A DNA stretch of 64,000 bases from Campylobacter coli. Its GTDB lineage: Bacteria > Campylobacterota > Campylobacteria > Campylobacterales > Campylobacteraceae. Positions 26,583-38,376 of this stretch are shown here, in pieces. The notes under the pieces were generated by a model, which was not told the origin of the DNA, did no database searches, and saw only the letters and a program-made list of their open reading frames with translations. The translations under genes and the position numbers were made by a program. Where the stretch lies: contig CP154437.1 in the NCBI GenBank assembly GCA_039516895.1, forward strand, positions 496,001-560,000, given 5' to 3'. Numbering within the stretch: the first letter of the stretch is position 1; each line of letters begins with the position of its first letter.

Positions 26583-27784
26583 TGCTTATAGTTCAAAAAT
26601 ATGGCGGAACAAGCGTTGGCACTTTAGAACGCATTGATGCGGTAGCAGAGCGTGTTATAAAAAGTGCAAAAGAGGGACATCAGCTTGTGGTTGTAGTTTC
26701 AGCGATGAGTGGAGTTACAAATACTTTAATAGAGCAAGCAGAATACTTTAGCAAAAATCCTAATGGCAAAGATATGGATATGCTTTTAAGTAGTGGAGAG
26801 CGCGTAACGAGTGCTTTACTTTCTATTGCGCTCAATGAAAGAGGATATCCTTCTCTTGCTTTTTCAGGGAGAAAAGCAGGAATTGTTACAGATAGCGTTT
26901 CTACAAAGGCTAGAATTTCTTATATTGACACTCAAGAAATTACCAAGGCTTTAAATGAAGGAAAAATAGTCGTTGTAGCGGGCTTTCAAGGAGTTGATAA
27001 AGAGGGTGATGTTACAACTTTAGGGCGTGGCGGAAGTGATTTGAGTGCGGTTGCTGTTGCAGGAGCTCTTAAGGCGGATTTGTGTGAAATTTATACCGAT
27101 GTGGATGGAGTTTATACTACAGATCCAAGGATTGAACCAAAGGCAAAAAAACTTGATAAAATTTCTTATGAAGAAATGCTTGAGCTTGCTAGTTTGGGAG
27201 CTAAGGTTTTGCAAAATCGCTCGGTTGAACTTGCAAAAAAATTAAATGTAAAATTAGTTACTAGAAGTAGTTTTAATGATAATGAGGGTACAATGATAAC
27301 AAAAGAAGATGGAATGGAACAAGCTTTAGTTAGTGGTATTGCTTTAGATAAAAATCAAGCAAGAGTAACTTTAAGAAATATAGAAGATAAACCAGGAATC
27401 GCGGCTGAAATTTTTTCTGTTTTAGCGGATGAAAATATCAATGTAGATATGATTATACAAAATGTTGGAGTAGATGGAGCTACAAATTTAGGATTTACTG
27501 TGCCTCAAAATGAGCTTGATTTGGCAAAAAATGCTATGCAAAAAATTTTAGGCTCTAAAACAACTATAGAAAGTGATAGTGCTGTGGTTAAAGTTTCTAT
27601 AGTGGGCGTAGGTATGAAATCACATTCAGGTGTAGCAAGCAAAGCCTTTAAAGCTTTAGCAGATGAGGGTATTAATATAGGCATGATTTCTACAAGCGAG
27701 ATTAAAATTTCAATGATTGTGCATGAAAAATATGGCGAGCTTGCAGTAAGAGCCTTGCATGAGTGTTATGGGCTTGATAAATAA
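26582..27784 (+). CDS. lysC: aspartate kinase
   Basis: 400 aa. The N-terminal kinase domain starts VQKYGGTSVGTLERIDAVA; the GRGGSDLSAVAVA and EIYTDVDGVYTTDPR segments are typical. Two C-terminal ACT domains begin near residue 265. It phosphorylates aspartate for lysine, threonine and methionine synthesis, and feedback regulation through ACT is likely. It overlaps nudH by one base. Confidence 0.97.
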   Translation: MLIVQKYGGTSVGTLERIDAVAERVIKSAKEGHQLVVVVSAMSGVTNTLIEQAEYFSKNPNGKDMDMLLSSGERVTSALLSIALNERGYPSLAFSGRKAGIVTDSVSTKARISYIDTQEITKALNEGKIVVVAGFQGVDKEGDVTTLGRGGSDLSAVAVAGALKADLCEIYTDVDGVYTTDPRIEPKAKKLDKISYEEMLELASLGAKVLQNRSVELAKKLNVKLVTRSSFNDNEGTMITKEDGMEQALVSGIALDKNQARVTLRNIEDKPGIAAEIFSVLADENINVDMIIQNVGVDGATNLGFTVPQNELDLAKNAMQKILGSKTTIESDSAVVKVSIVGVGMKSHSGVASKAFKALADEGINIGMISTSEIKISMIVHEKYGELAVRALHECYGLDK

Positions 27785-28318
27785 ATGAGCGATTTTTTAA
27801 GTTTTACGCTTGAAAATATCCGCAATGGCGGAACATTTATGGCTTGGATGGAGTCTCGTCGTTTAGAATGGGCTCCTTTAATGGCCGCAAGATTAAAATA
27901 CCTTTTAGAGGGGCGAACCTTTGTTTTAATGTGTGATGAACAAAGGGCTTGGTATGAAGAATACTTTTTAGCAAATATAAATTCCAAAACTACTCGCCCC
28001 ATGCTTCCTTTTGTGTCTTTAAAATCTTTATGTAAAAAAAAGATACAAAATATCGAAGATATAGCCTTGCTTAATGATTTACTTGATATTTCGTTTCCTA
28101 ATGGCTTTATTTATTTTTATATAGGGAGTGCAAGCGATAAGAAATCATTAATCGCTAAATCACGCGACGATAGTCTTTTATGGCTTTTTGATGAGCAATT
28201 GCAAGATAGTTTTTATTTGAATTCCAAAGATAAAGATTTAGATGTCAAGCTCATCACTCTTTATAAACTTTTTGATACGAGTTTGGATGCGATTTTATTT
28301 TCCAAAGTGAGTCTTTAG
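27785..28318 (+). CDS. hobA: DnaA-binding replication initiation protein
   Basis: 177 aa, HobA family found in epsilonproteobacteria: start DFLSFTLENIRNGGTFMAWM, then WAPLMAARLKYLLEGRTF. HobA forms a tetramer that binds DnaA domain I and helps assemble the initiation complex at oriC, analogous to DiaA. The order lysC-hobA-holB-folP-ligA is conserved with H. pylori as I recall. Its TAG overlaps the GTG start of holB. Confidence 0.9.
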   Translation: MSDFLSFTLENIRNGGTFMAWMESRRLEWAPLMAARLKYLLEGRTFVLMCDEQRAWYEEYFLANINSKTTRPMLPFVSLKSLCKKKIQNIEDIALLNDLLDISFPNGFIYFYIGSASDKKSLIAKSRDDSLLWLFDEQLQDSFYLNSKDKDLDVKLITLYKLFDTSLDAILFSKVSL

Positions 28319-28929
28319 TGTTTGTAAGTAAAATTATCATCACCGATGATTTTGATGGTATTAGGGCTGAACTTTTAAAGCAATTTCATCCCAATTCTTT
28401 GCGTTTTATACCTAAAGAAGTTGCAAGTGAGTTTTTAATCGATGATGCTAAAGCGGTTGAAAAGGAAAGCTATATCGCAGAAACAAGTGAAAAAATCATT
28501 GTTTTAATGGCAAATTCTTTTAGGATAGAAGCTCAAAATTTTTTACTCAAGCTTCTTGAAGAGCCGCCAAAAAATATTAAATTTCTTATCGTAGTTCCTT
28601 CTAAAAATTTACTTTTACCCACCATAAAATCGCGTCTTATTTGTGAAAAACGCAACAAAATAAAGGCTAAAAATACTTTAAATTTAGAACTTAATAAAAT
28701 GGATTTAAAGACTTTGTTTGAGTTTTTACAAGAAAATGAAAATTTAGATAAAGCAGAATTAATGGAAAAAATTGCACTGATTGCAGAAGAAAGTGTTAAA
28801 TTTAAAGATTTTAATGCCGATGAGCTTGAATTTTTTTATGAAAGCTATGAGCTTGCAAAGTTAAATTCCAAAAGCTCTTTGATACTGGCTACGCTTTTAT
28901 TAAATTATTATACAAAGAATGAAAAATGA
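28318..28929 (+). CDS. holB: DNA polymerase III delta prime subunit
   Basis: 203 aa, a shortened HolB. The part NSFRIEAQNFLLKLLEEPPKN with LIVVPSKNLLLPTIKSR is the AAA+-like clamp loader signature of delta prime. No Walker A is seen, as expected for this subunit. It is short compared with about 330 aa in E. coli, which is normal for epsilonproteobacteria. GTG start overlaps the hobA stop. Confidence 0.88.
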   Translation: MFVSKIIITDDFDGIRAELLKQFHPNSLRFIPKEVASEFLIDDAKAVEKESYIAETSEKIIVLMANSFRIEAQNFLLKLLEEPPKNIKFLIVVPSKNLLLPTIKSRLICEKRNKIKAKNTLNLELNKMDLKTLFEFLQENENLDKAELMEKIALIAEESVKFKDFNADELEFFYESYELAKLNSKSSLILATLLLNYYTKNEK

Positions 28930-30068
28930 AATTTTTTAAAATCAATCCAAACACTGATTTTAGCTTGCTTTGCTCTTTTATAAATCCTCATAAAATGGGG
29001 CAAAAAATTATGAGTGAAAAAACTCAAATTCATTTTATTTTGATTAAAGATATAACTACTCCTGCGGCAAATATTTTAAAACAAGACGCCTTAAGAGTGG
29101 GAGCTGAGCTGATAACACACAAGGAAGTTATCACTGCTAAAATCACACATTCTAATGCGCTTTTAATGGCTACAAAAGAACAAATTCACAAACTTATAAA
29201 CAAAGAAAAGCTTCAAGATTTTGGACTTAAAAATTTAGCTAGATTTTTAGAAAATGATTTTTCAAAACCAAAGCAAGCAGAGCTTATGGCAGTTATAAAT
29301 GTCAATGAAGATAGCTTTAATGCTGATTCTAGGGTGAGTTATAAAGATTTTGAAGAAAGATTAAATGAAATTTTAGCTTTAAATCCTGAGTATATTGATA
29401 TAGGAGCGGTAAGCTCTAGGCCAAAAAGCGTGTATTGTGGCAAGGAAGAAGAGTTTAGAAGACTGAAAAATGTGCTGGATTTAATTTATGATAAAAATTA
29501 TTATAAAAAAGCCATTTTTAGTTTGGATAGTTTTGATGAATATTGCTTAGAATACGCTTTAAACAAGGGCTTTAAATTTATCAATGATATTAGCAGTTTA
29601 AGAAATCTTAATTTAGCTAAACTTGCAAGTAAATACAATGCAAAATACTGCCTTATGCATATGCAAAATGATCCTTTAACCATGCAAGATGATCCAAGAT
29701 ATGATGATTTACTTGATGAAATGAGTAGTTTTTTTAAAGAAAAACTTGAAATTTTAGATGCCTTAGGAGTGAAAGAAAGCATTTTAGATGTGGGAATTGG
29801 CTTTGGTAAAAGTGCAGAACATAATATGATTTTAATCAAGCATTTAGAACATTTTTTGCAATTTAAAAAGCCCTTGCTTGTAGGAGCAAGTCGTAAAAGT
29901 GTGATCAATGCATATTATGAAAGTGAAGTTAAAGATCGCTTAGCGGGGACTTTGTATTTGCATTTAAAGGCTTTTGAAAATGGCGCAAGTATCATAAGAG
30001 TGCATGATTTATATGAGCATAAACAGCTTTTTGCAATGGCAAATGCGATGCAAAGCATAGGAGTTTAA
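28926..30068 (+). CDS. folP: dihydropteroate synthase
   Basis: 380 aa, longer than the usual 280, because about 115 residues precede the TIM-barrel core. The core has MAVINVNEDSFNADSRV, DIGAVSSRPKS (pterin/pABA site), FINDISS and LDVGIGFGKSAEHN and ends with RVHDLYEHKQ. It joins dihydropterin to p-aminobenzoate and is the sulfonamide target; resistance substitutions in C. jejuni FolP are known. The long N-terminus is shared by Campylobacter homologues as far as I recall; its role is unknown. Confidence 0.93.
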   Translation: MKFFKINPNTDFSLLCSFINPHKMGQKIMSEKTQIHFILIKDITTPAANILKQDALRVGAELITHKEVITAKITHSNALLMATKEQIHKLINKEKLQDFGLKNLARFLENDFSKPKQAELMAVINVNEDSFNADSRVSYKDFEERLNEILALNPEYIDIGAVSSRPKSVYCGKEEEFRRLKNVLDLIYDKNYYKKAIFSLDSFDEYCLEYALNKGFKFINDISSLRNLNLAKLASKYNAKYCLMHMQNDPLTMQDDPRYDDLLDEMSSFFKEKLEILDALGVKESILDVGIGFGKSAEHNMILIKHLEHFLQFKKPLLVGASRKSVINAYYESEVKDRLAGTLYLHLKAFENGASIIRVHDLYEHKQLFAMANAMQSIGV

Positions 30069-32993
<2,925 letters not shown>

Positions 32994-32997
<4 letters not shown>

Positions 32998-33743
32998 GAT
33001 ATGATATTTTTGTAGCAAAGCGTTTAAATCTTAGCAGAAATAAAGCTTTAGAATTGATAGAAAATGAAGAAATTTTGCTTAACTCCAAGCCTTATAAAGC
33101 TTCTTTTGATGTGCAAAATCTGCTTAAAAACAAGATAGCAGATCAAGAAGAACTTTTAAATTCCAAAGAATTAAATTTAGAGCTTTTGGGTGAGCTTTAT
33201 GTTTCTCGTGCGGCTTTTAAGCTTAAATATTTTTTAGAAAATCATAATATCAATATAGCAAATAAAACCTGCCTTGATATAGGTTCAAGCACAGGCGGTT
33301 TTGTGCAAATTTTATTAGAACACAAGGCTTTAAAAGTAAGCGCTTTAGATGTGGGCGATAATCAACTCCATCCTAGTTTACGTGATGATAAAAGGATTGA
33401 AGTTATTGAAAATACGGATTTAAGAACTTTTAAAAGCGAACAAAAATTTGATTTTATCACTTGTGATGTCAGTTTTATTTCTTTAACTCATTTGCTTTCG
33501 TATATTGATAATTTAGCTTTAAAAGATATAGTTTTACTTTTTAAACCCCAATTTGAAGTTGGTAAGCAAGCAAAAAGAGATAAAAAAGGTGTTTTAAAAG
33601 ATGAAAAGGCTGTGTTTAAAGCTATGAGAGAATTTGAAAATGCTTGTGCGCGTTTAGGTTGGATCTTGCAATGTTGTGAAGAGTCTAAAATCAAAGGAAA
33701 AGAGGGCAATGTTGAATATTTTTACTACTACACTAAAAAATAA
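32994..33743 (+). CDS. tlyA: TlyA family rRNA 2'-O-methyltransferase / hemolysin-like
   Basis: 249 aa. An N-terminal S4 RNA-binding domain (DIFVAKRLNLSRNKALELI) and a C-terminal FtsJ-like methyltransferase (CLDIGSSTGGFVQILLEH, CDVSFISL). TlyA methylates 16S and 23S rRNA and makes the ribosome sensitive to capreomycin; in Campylobacter it also affects motility and biofilm in published work. It overlaps the gene before by 4 bases and ribF after it. Confidence 0.93.
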
Positions 33744-34548
33744 TATTAAAACCTTAGCCATAGGATGTTTTGATGGAGTTCATTTAGGGCATAAAAAACT
33801 TATAGAATGCTTAGATGATTCGGGGGCTCTTTTGATTATCGATAAATTTAAGAGTAAAAAACTTTGCACCAATCAAGACAAAGCATTCCTAGCTCAAAAA
33901 GAGATTATAGAACTTGATTTTGAAAGCATCAAGGCTTTAGATGGTAAGGATTTTTTACAAGCTTTAAAAGAAGAATTTGTAAATTTGGAGCGTATAGTTG
34001 TAGGTTTTGATTTTTCTTTTGGAAAAAATAGAAGCTATAAAGCAAAAGATATAGAAGCACTTAGTGGGATTAAAACAACGATTATAGATGAATTTAGATT
34101 AGGTGGAGTGGGTGTTCATGCAAGCTTGATTAAAGAGTATTTGACACAGGGTGATATCAAAAAGGCAAATTCTTTCTTGGGGCGAAATTATGCAATCAAA
34201 GGCAAGCTTATAAAAGGTCAAGGACTTGGCTCAAAAGAACTTTTTGCAACTTTAAATTTAGAATGCGAGGAATATTTTTTACCTAAAAATGGAGTTTATG
34301 CTAGCATTGTGAGTTTTCGAGATAAATGCTATAAGAGCGTCAGTTTTGTAGGTGTGCGCTCTAGTGATATGCAATTTGCTATAGAAAGTCATATTATAGA
34401 AAAATTTGATGAAAGCTTGGCTATAGGGGAAGTTTTAGAGCTTGAATTTGTAGAATTTCTAAGAGAAAATCAAAAATTTAACGACCTTGCCCAACTTAAA
34501 GAACAAATTTCAAAAGATATAAATCAAGCTAAAGCGTGTTTAGGATAG
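33709..34548 (+). CDS. ribF: bifunctional riboflavin kinase / FAD synthetase
   Basis: 279 aa when started at ATG 33709; an extension to 33676 lies wholly inside tlyA. The N-terminal FMN adenylyltransferase part has IGCFDGVHLGHKKL (HxGH motif); the kinase part has RNYAIKGKLIKGQGLGSKELFATLN and ends in ELEFVEFLRENQKF. It is a little shorter than typical RibF. With ribB in the same window, two riboflavin genes are near each other but not in one operon. Confidence 0.9.
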   Translation: MLNIFTTTLKNNIKTLAIGCFDGVHLGHKKLIECLDDSGALLIIDKFKSKKLCTNQDKAFLAQKEIIELDFESIKALDGKDFLQALKEEFVNLERIVVGFDFSFGKNRSYKAKDIEALSGIKTTIIDEFRLGGVGVHASLIKEYLTQGDIKKANSFLGRNYAIKGKLIKGQGLGSKELFATLNLECEEYFLPKNGVYASIVSFRDKCYKSVSFVGVRSSDMQFAIESHIIEKFDESLAIGEVLELEFVEFLRENQKFNDLAQLKEQISKDINQAKACLG

Positions 34549-34551
34549 AGA

Positions 34552-35256
34552 ATGAAAGATGAACTTTTTAAAGAAAAATTAACCAAACAATTTGAATTTG
34601 ATAAGAGTGTTGCAAGTGTTTTTGATGATATGATTAACCGCTCTGTGCCTTTTTATAAAGAAAATTTAGAACTTTGTGCAAATTTGATAAAAAAATTGAC
34701 TAAAGAGAGGGCAAAGGTTTGTGATTTGGGCTGTTCTAGTGCGAATTTTTTAATTTTTTTAGCCAGCTTAAGAAAAGATCTTAAGCTTTTTGGTGTGGAT
34801 AATGCTCCTTCTATGCTTGAAATCGCCAAATCAAAAGCACAAGCTTATGGCTTAAATATAGAATTTTTTGAAGCGAATTTGTGTGATTTTGTATTTTTTC
34901 AAAGTGATGTATTTGTGGCTAATTATACTTTGCAATTTATTCGTCCGCCTAAAAGACAAGAACTTGTTAATGAAATTTATAAGAATTTAAACAAAGGTGG
35001 TATTTTCATCATGAGCGAAAAAATTCTTTATGAAGATGCTTTTTTGTCTAAAAATATGATAGAACTTTATGCGGATTATAAAGAAAGACAAGGTTATTCT
35101 AAAATCGAAATTGCAGCCAAAAGGGAGGCTTTGGAAAATGTTCTTATCCCTTATAGTGAAAAAGAAAATTTAGATATGCTTAAAAATGCAGGATTTGAAA
35201 AAATAGAAAGTGTTTTTAAGTGGGTTAATTTTGAAACCTTTATAGCCTTTAAATAA
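34552..35256 (+). CDS. cmoA: carboxy-S-adenosyl-L-methionine synthase
   Basis: 234 aa. SAM fold with VCDLGCSSANFLIFLASL and an N-terminal FEFDKSVASVFDDMINRSVPFY typical of CmoA. It converts SAM and prephenate to carboxy-SAM, which CmoB uses to make cmo5U34 in tRNA. It starts 3 bases after ribF and ends 3 bases before the convergent lipoprotein gene. Confidence 0.93.
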   Translation: MKDELFKEKLTKQFEFDKSVASVFDDMINRSVPFYKENLELCANLIKKLTKERAKVCDLGCSSANFLIFLASLRKDLKLFGVDNAPSMLEIAKSKAQAYGLNIEFFEANLCDFVFFQSDVFVANYTLQFIRPPKRQELVNEIYKNLNKGGIFIMSEKILYEDAFLSKNMIELYADYKERQGYSKIEIAAKREALENVLIPYSEKENLDMLKNAGFEKIESVFKWVNFETFIAFK

Positions 35257-35259
35257 AAA

Positions 35260-35478
35260 TTATCTTGTTTGTGTATCATGGCCTTCATCCCAATCTTCTT
35301 TTGGGATGGCAACGCTATGAGCATTTACACAATCTTGACTGATGATAGATTTCAAGCGACATTCATCACTTCTTTTTTTGGCTTCTTCGGGATGAGCTTT
35401 GTAGTATTCTACACTTTTGGTTTGTTCACAAGCTGTAAAAAATAAACCAATAAGGGTAAGTAGTATTGCTTTATTCAT
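35260..35478 (-). CDS. EexN-like small lipoprotein
   Basis: 72 aa when started at ATG 35478 (AAGGAAA upstream). The signal peptide MNKAILLTLIGLFFTAC ends in a lipobox with Cys17. The mature part has VEYYKAHPEEAKKRSDECR followed by a second Cys (SQDC), the pattern of the EexN family, first named for entry exclusion in conjugative plasmids. Here it stands alone in a core region with no conjugation genes, so the real role is unknown. Cj0591c type. Confidence 0.82.
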   Translation of the reverse strand: MNKAILLTLIGLFFTACEQTKSVEYYKAHPEEAKKRSDECRLKSIISQDCVNAHSVAIPKEDWDEGHDTQTR

Positions 35479-35556
35479 AGTATTTTCCTTAAAAAGCATA
35501 ATTAAACTTTTATCACGCTTCTTTTTATCTTAGCAAATTTTTATAAATACAATTCA

Positions 35557-36189
35557 TTATTTTTCCTCATTATAGGAAAAAATAGGCAAAGACCATTGAT
35601 ATTTGATTGCTAAAAGTCTTGCTGTAACTCCTACAAATAGCGTTACAAGCGTGCAAATTAAAGCATGCAGTTGAAGATAAACCATTAAAGCGTAATAAAT
35701 CGCCCCTGCTATGATTGCAATTCCTGCATAAATTTCTTTTTGGAAAACTAAAGGAATTCTCATACATAAAATATCTCTTAAAATTCCACCAAAAACACCT
35801 GTGATTACTGCTGCAGAGATTGCGATGATAAAGCCATGGTTTTGTTCTATTGCAATTTGTGCACCAAGTATGCTAAAGACTACAAGTCCTATGGCATCAA
35901 GTGTTAAAAATAAACTTTCTAATCTACTAACAATGCGTGGAATTTTAGTAGCAACAAGAGCACAAAGGCAAATTAAAACAATGTATTCAGGGTGTTTAAC
36001 CCAAGTAAGCGGATAATGACCTAAAAGCACATCGCGTATGCTTCCGCCTCCTATGGCAGTTACTAAAGCTATGAAAATTACTCCAAAAAGATCCATTTTA
36101 TGTCTGCCTGCAGCCAAAGCACCCGTCATGCCCTCTGCTGAAATTCCTATAATATAGAGTATAGTTATAGTTAAAGCACTAATTTCCAT
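35557..36189 (-). CDS. TRIC-type (UPF0126) membrane channel protein
   Basis: 210 aa, seven membrane spans, two repeats each with a glycine-rich GGGSIRDVLLGHYP or GGILRDILCMRIP motif. This is the UPF0126 family, prokaryotic trimeric intracellular cation-selective channels. A monovalent cation leak or counter-ion role is plausible. It starts 10 bases before the stop region of the secreted nuclease gene. Confidence 0.88.
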   Translation of the reverse strand: MEISALTITILYIIGISAEGMTGALAAGRHKMDLFGVIFIALVTAIGGGSIRDVLLGHYPLTWVKHPEYIVLICLCALVATKIPRIVSRLESLFLTLDAIGLVVFSILGAQIAIEQNHGFIIAISAAVITGVFGGILRDILCMRIPLVFQKEIYAGIAIIAGAIYYALMVYLQLHALICTLVTLFVGVTARLLAIKYQWSLPIFSYNEEK

Positions 36190-36198
36190 TGATAGCCC

Positions 36199-36849
36199 TT
36201 AGAATTTATTGCAAGAAATTTTATAATCATTGATTTCTTCACTCTGGATATCGTTATTTGGCACCTCATAACATTCTTTAAATCGAGGAGTTTTGATGAT
36301 CTTAATATAAGAACTCGGTATAGCGATACCATTTTTAATGAATTTAGGATTTTTACCATAAAGTATTAGATTTAGCACTTCAACACTTTGAAATTTAAAA
36401 GCAAGACTTCTTTCTCTTTGTTCGATTTCATTCCAAACCGTTGCGTTGATTTGTGCATTTTGTGGAGTGATATTACTCATTAAAAAAACTGATGTTTGTG
36501 CTGCTTTACTAAAACGAAAAGAGGCATTTGAAGCTATGTGTCCTCGGGTATAGCCACTATTTTTATAATCGCTCCAAGTGCTACGGTATTTTTTAGGGAT
36601 ATTTGTATCATCTTCAAAGCGAGCTCGTTTTTTGATCTGTTTTTCTTTCAGATTAGACGCTTCTACCTTATAAGCTACGGCTTTGGTGCCTTTGAGTTTA
36701 TAATCATAACAATTGATATAAAAAAATTTATCCAAAACAACGGAGCAATTTAGAGGATTAAAATAAGATGCAAAATCTTTATCGGGTTTATAGGCTTCTA
36801 AAGCAAAAACATGAAGTGTAAATGCTAGTAAAAAGATAATAAATTTCAT
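36199..36849 (-). CDS. exported DNA/RNA non-specific endonuclease
   Basis: 216 aa. A signal peptide (MKFIIFLLAFTLHVFALEA) and the beta-beta-alpha-metal nuclease motif TRGHIASNASF at residue 101, a TRGH variant of DRGH with the general-base His104. The metal-binding Asn lies in MSNITPQNAQIN near residue 125. It probably degrades nucleic acid in the periplasm or outside. Related nucleases in C. jejuni lower natural transformation, so an effect on DNA uptake is possible. Its ATG overlaps the nth stop by 4 bases. Cj0594c type. Confidence 0.9.
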   Translation of the reverse strand: MKFIIFLLAFTLHVFALEAYKPDKDFASYFNPLNCSVVLDKFFYINCYDYKLKGTKAVAYKVEASNLKEKQIKKRARFEDDTNIPKKYRSTWSDYKNSGYTRGHIASNASFRFSKAAQTSVFLMSNITPQNAQINATVWNEIEQRERSLAFKFQSVEVLNLILYGKNPKFIKNGIAIPSSYIKIIKTPRFKECYEVPNNDIQSEEINDYKISCNKF

Positions 36850-37472
36850 TCAAGCTCCTTGTCTTTACTTTTGCAAAGATGGTTTAGAAAACATTCTTTG
36901 CATAGGGGTTTTTTAGCCTTGCAAACATAGCGCCCAAAAAGCACCATAGCTTGATGGAGATAGTTAAGATTATCTTTAAATATGCGTGTTAAATCCTCTT
37001 CGGTAGCTTCGGGAGTTTTGGCCTTACTAAGTCCTAAGCGATGAGAAACGCGAAAAACATGAGTGTCTACTGCCATGCAGTTTGCACCGCACCATTCAAT
37101 CAAAACCACATGGGCTGTTTTTTGCCCTACTCCAGCTAAGGATTTTAATTTTTCTTCCTCTAATGGAATTTGGGCATTGAAATTTTCACAGACTGATTGA
37201 GCCATTTTGATGAGATTTTGAGCTTTGTTATTGTAAAAAGAACAGCTTTGTATATAGGTTTTAAGGCTCGATAAATTTGCATTTGCAAGACTTGTGATAT
37301 CAGGATAAGCTTTAAAAAGCTCAGGGGTGATAAGATTAACCCTTTTATCAGTGCATTGCGCAGAAAGCATCACACAGACTAAAAGTTCATAAAGATTTGA
37401 AAACTTTAATTCTGTGGTGGGCTTGTCAAAATGTTTTAAAAAAAGTTCTTTGATTTCTGAATTTCTTTTCAT
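36846..37472 (-). CDS. nth: endonuclease III
   Basis: 208 aa. The HhH motif LAGVGQKTAHVVLIEW with catalytic Lys, the later catalytic Asp in MAVDTHVFRVS, and a C-terminal 4Fe-4S cluster (CKAKKPLCKECFLNHLC). It removes oxidised pyrimidines and nicks abasic sites in base excision repair. It overlaps the downstream exported nuclease by 4 bases. It is divergent from peb4. Confidence 0.96.
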   Translation of the reverse strand: MKRNSEIKELFLKHFDKPTTELKFSNLYELLVCVMLSAQCTDKRVNLITPELFKAYPDITSLANANLSSLKTYIQSCSFYNNKAQNLIKMAQSVCENFNAQIPLEEEKLKSLAGVGQKTAHVVLIEWCGANCMAVDTHVFRVSHRLGLSKAKTPEATEEDLTRIFKDNLNYLHQAMVLFGRYVCKAKKPLCKECFLNHLCKSKDKELE

Positions 37473-37511
37473 TTTTTTATTTTAATTAATTAGCTTTAAA
37501 CCAAGTTGAGA

Positions 37512-37517
37512 TATAAT
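37512..37517 (+). promoter_or_regulatory. -10 box for peb4
   Basis: TATAAT in GAGATATAATTGA, 38 bases before the peb4 ATG; the leader contains AAAGGAAG. Confidence 0.65.
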
Positions 37518-37554
37518 TGATTTTAATCTATTTTATTAAAAAAGGAAGTCTAAA

Positions 37555-38376
37555 ATGAGAAAAGTTTCTTTAATTGCCGCAGCTTTAATTGCAGGTGTAG
37601 CTTTAAATTTAAATGCAGCTACTATAGCTACTGTAAATGGTAAAAATATAAGCGATACTGAAGTGAGTGAATTTTTTGCACCGATGCTTAGAGGAGAGGA
37701 TTTTAAAAGCTTGCCTGATCATCAAAAAAATGCTCTTTTGCAACAATACATCATGCAAGATTTGATACTACAAGATGCTAAAAAACAAAATTTGGAAAAA
37801 GATCCTCTTTATAAAAAAGAATTAGAACGTGCAAAAGATAGCATACTTATTAATGTTTATCAAGAAAAAATTCTTAATTCTATTAAAATTGATTCTTCTA
37901 AAGTTAAAGCATTTTATGAACAAAATAAAGAAAAATATATCAAACCTGCTGCAGTTCAAGCTAAGCACATTTTAGTATCTAGCGAGGAAGAGGCTAAAGA
38001 TATTATTAAAGAACTCAAAGGTTTAAAAGGTAAAGCTTTAGATGATAAATTCAGTCAACTTGCTAAAGAAAAATCAATCGATCCAGGTTCAAAAAATCAA
38101 GGTGGAGAATTAGGTTGGTTTGATCAATCAACAATGGTAAAACCTTTTACTGACGCAGCATTTGCACTTAAAAATGGTACTATTACAACCACTCCTATAA
38201 AAACAAATTTTGGTTACCATGTAATCTTAAAAGAAAATTCTCGTGCAAAAGAACAAATTAAATTTGATGATGTTAAAAAAGGCATTGAAAATGGTTTGAA
38301 ATTTGAAGAATTTAAAAAAGTGATCAATCAAAAAGGTCAAGATTTGTTAAACAATGCTAAAGTGGAATACAAATAA
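37555..38376 (+). CDS. peb4: PEB4 major antigenic peptidyl-prolyl cis-trans isomerase
   Basis: 273 aa. The signal peptide MRKVSLIAAALIAGVALNLNAA precedes a SurA-like N-terminal chaperone part and a parvulin domain (residues about 130-225: QAKHILVSSEEEAKD, GGELGWFDQSTMVKPF, TNFGYHVILKE). PEB4 is a periplasmic chaperone for outer membrane proteins, linked to adhesion, and an abundant antigen. The sequence is close to C. jejuni PEB4 but with scattered changes, one reason to suspect C. coli. It overlaps fba by one base. Confidence 0.95.
   Translation: MRKVSLIAAALIAGVALNLNAATIATVNGKNISDTEVSEFFAPMLRGEDFKSLPDHQKNALLQQYIMQDLILQDAKKQNLEKDPLYKKELERAKDSILINVYQEKILNSIKIDSSKVKAFYEQNKEKYIKPAAVQAKHILVSSEEEAKDIIKELKGLKGKALDDKFSQLAKEKSIDPGSKNQGGELGWFDQSTMVKPFTDAAFALKNGTITTTPIKTNFGYHVILKENSRAKEQIKFDDVKKGIENGLKFEEFKKVINQKGQDLLNNAKVEYK

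Noticed and set aside
36171-36359. 62-codon minus-strand open frame
   Set aside because: It is an out-of-frame shadow of the end of the exported nuclease gene.
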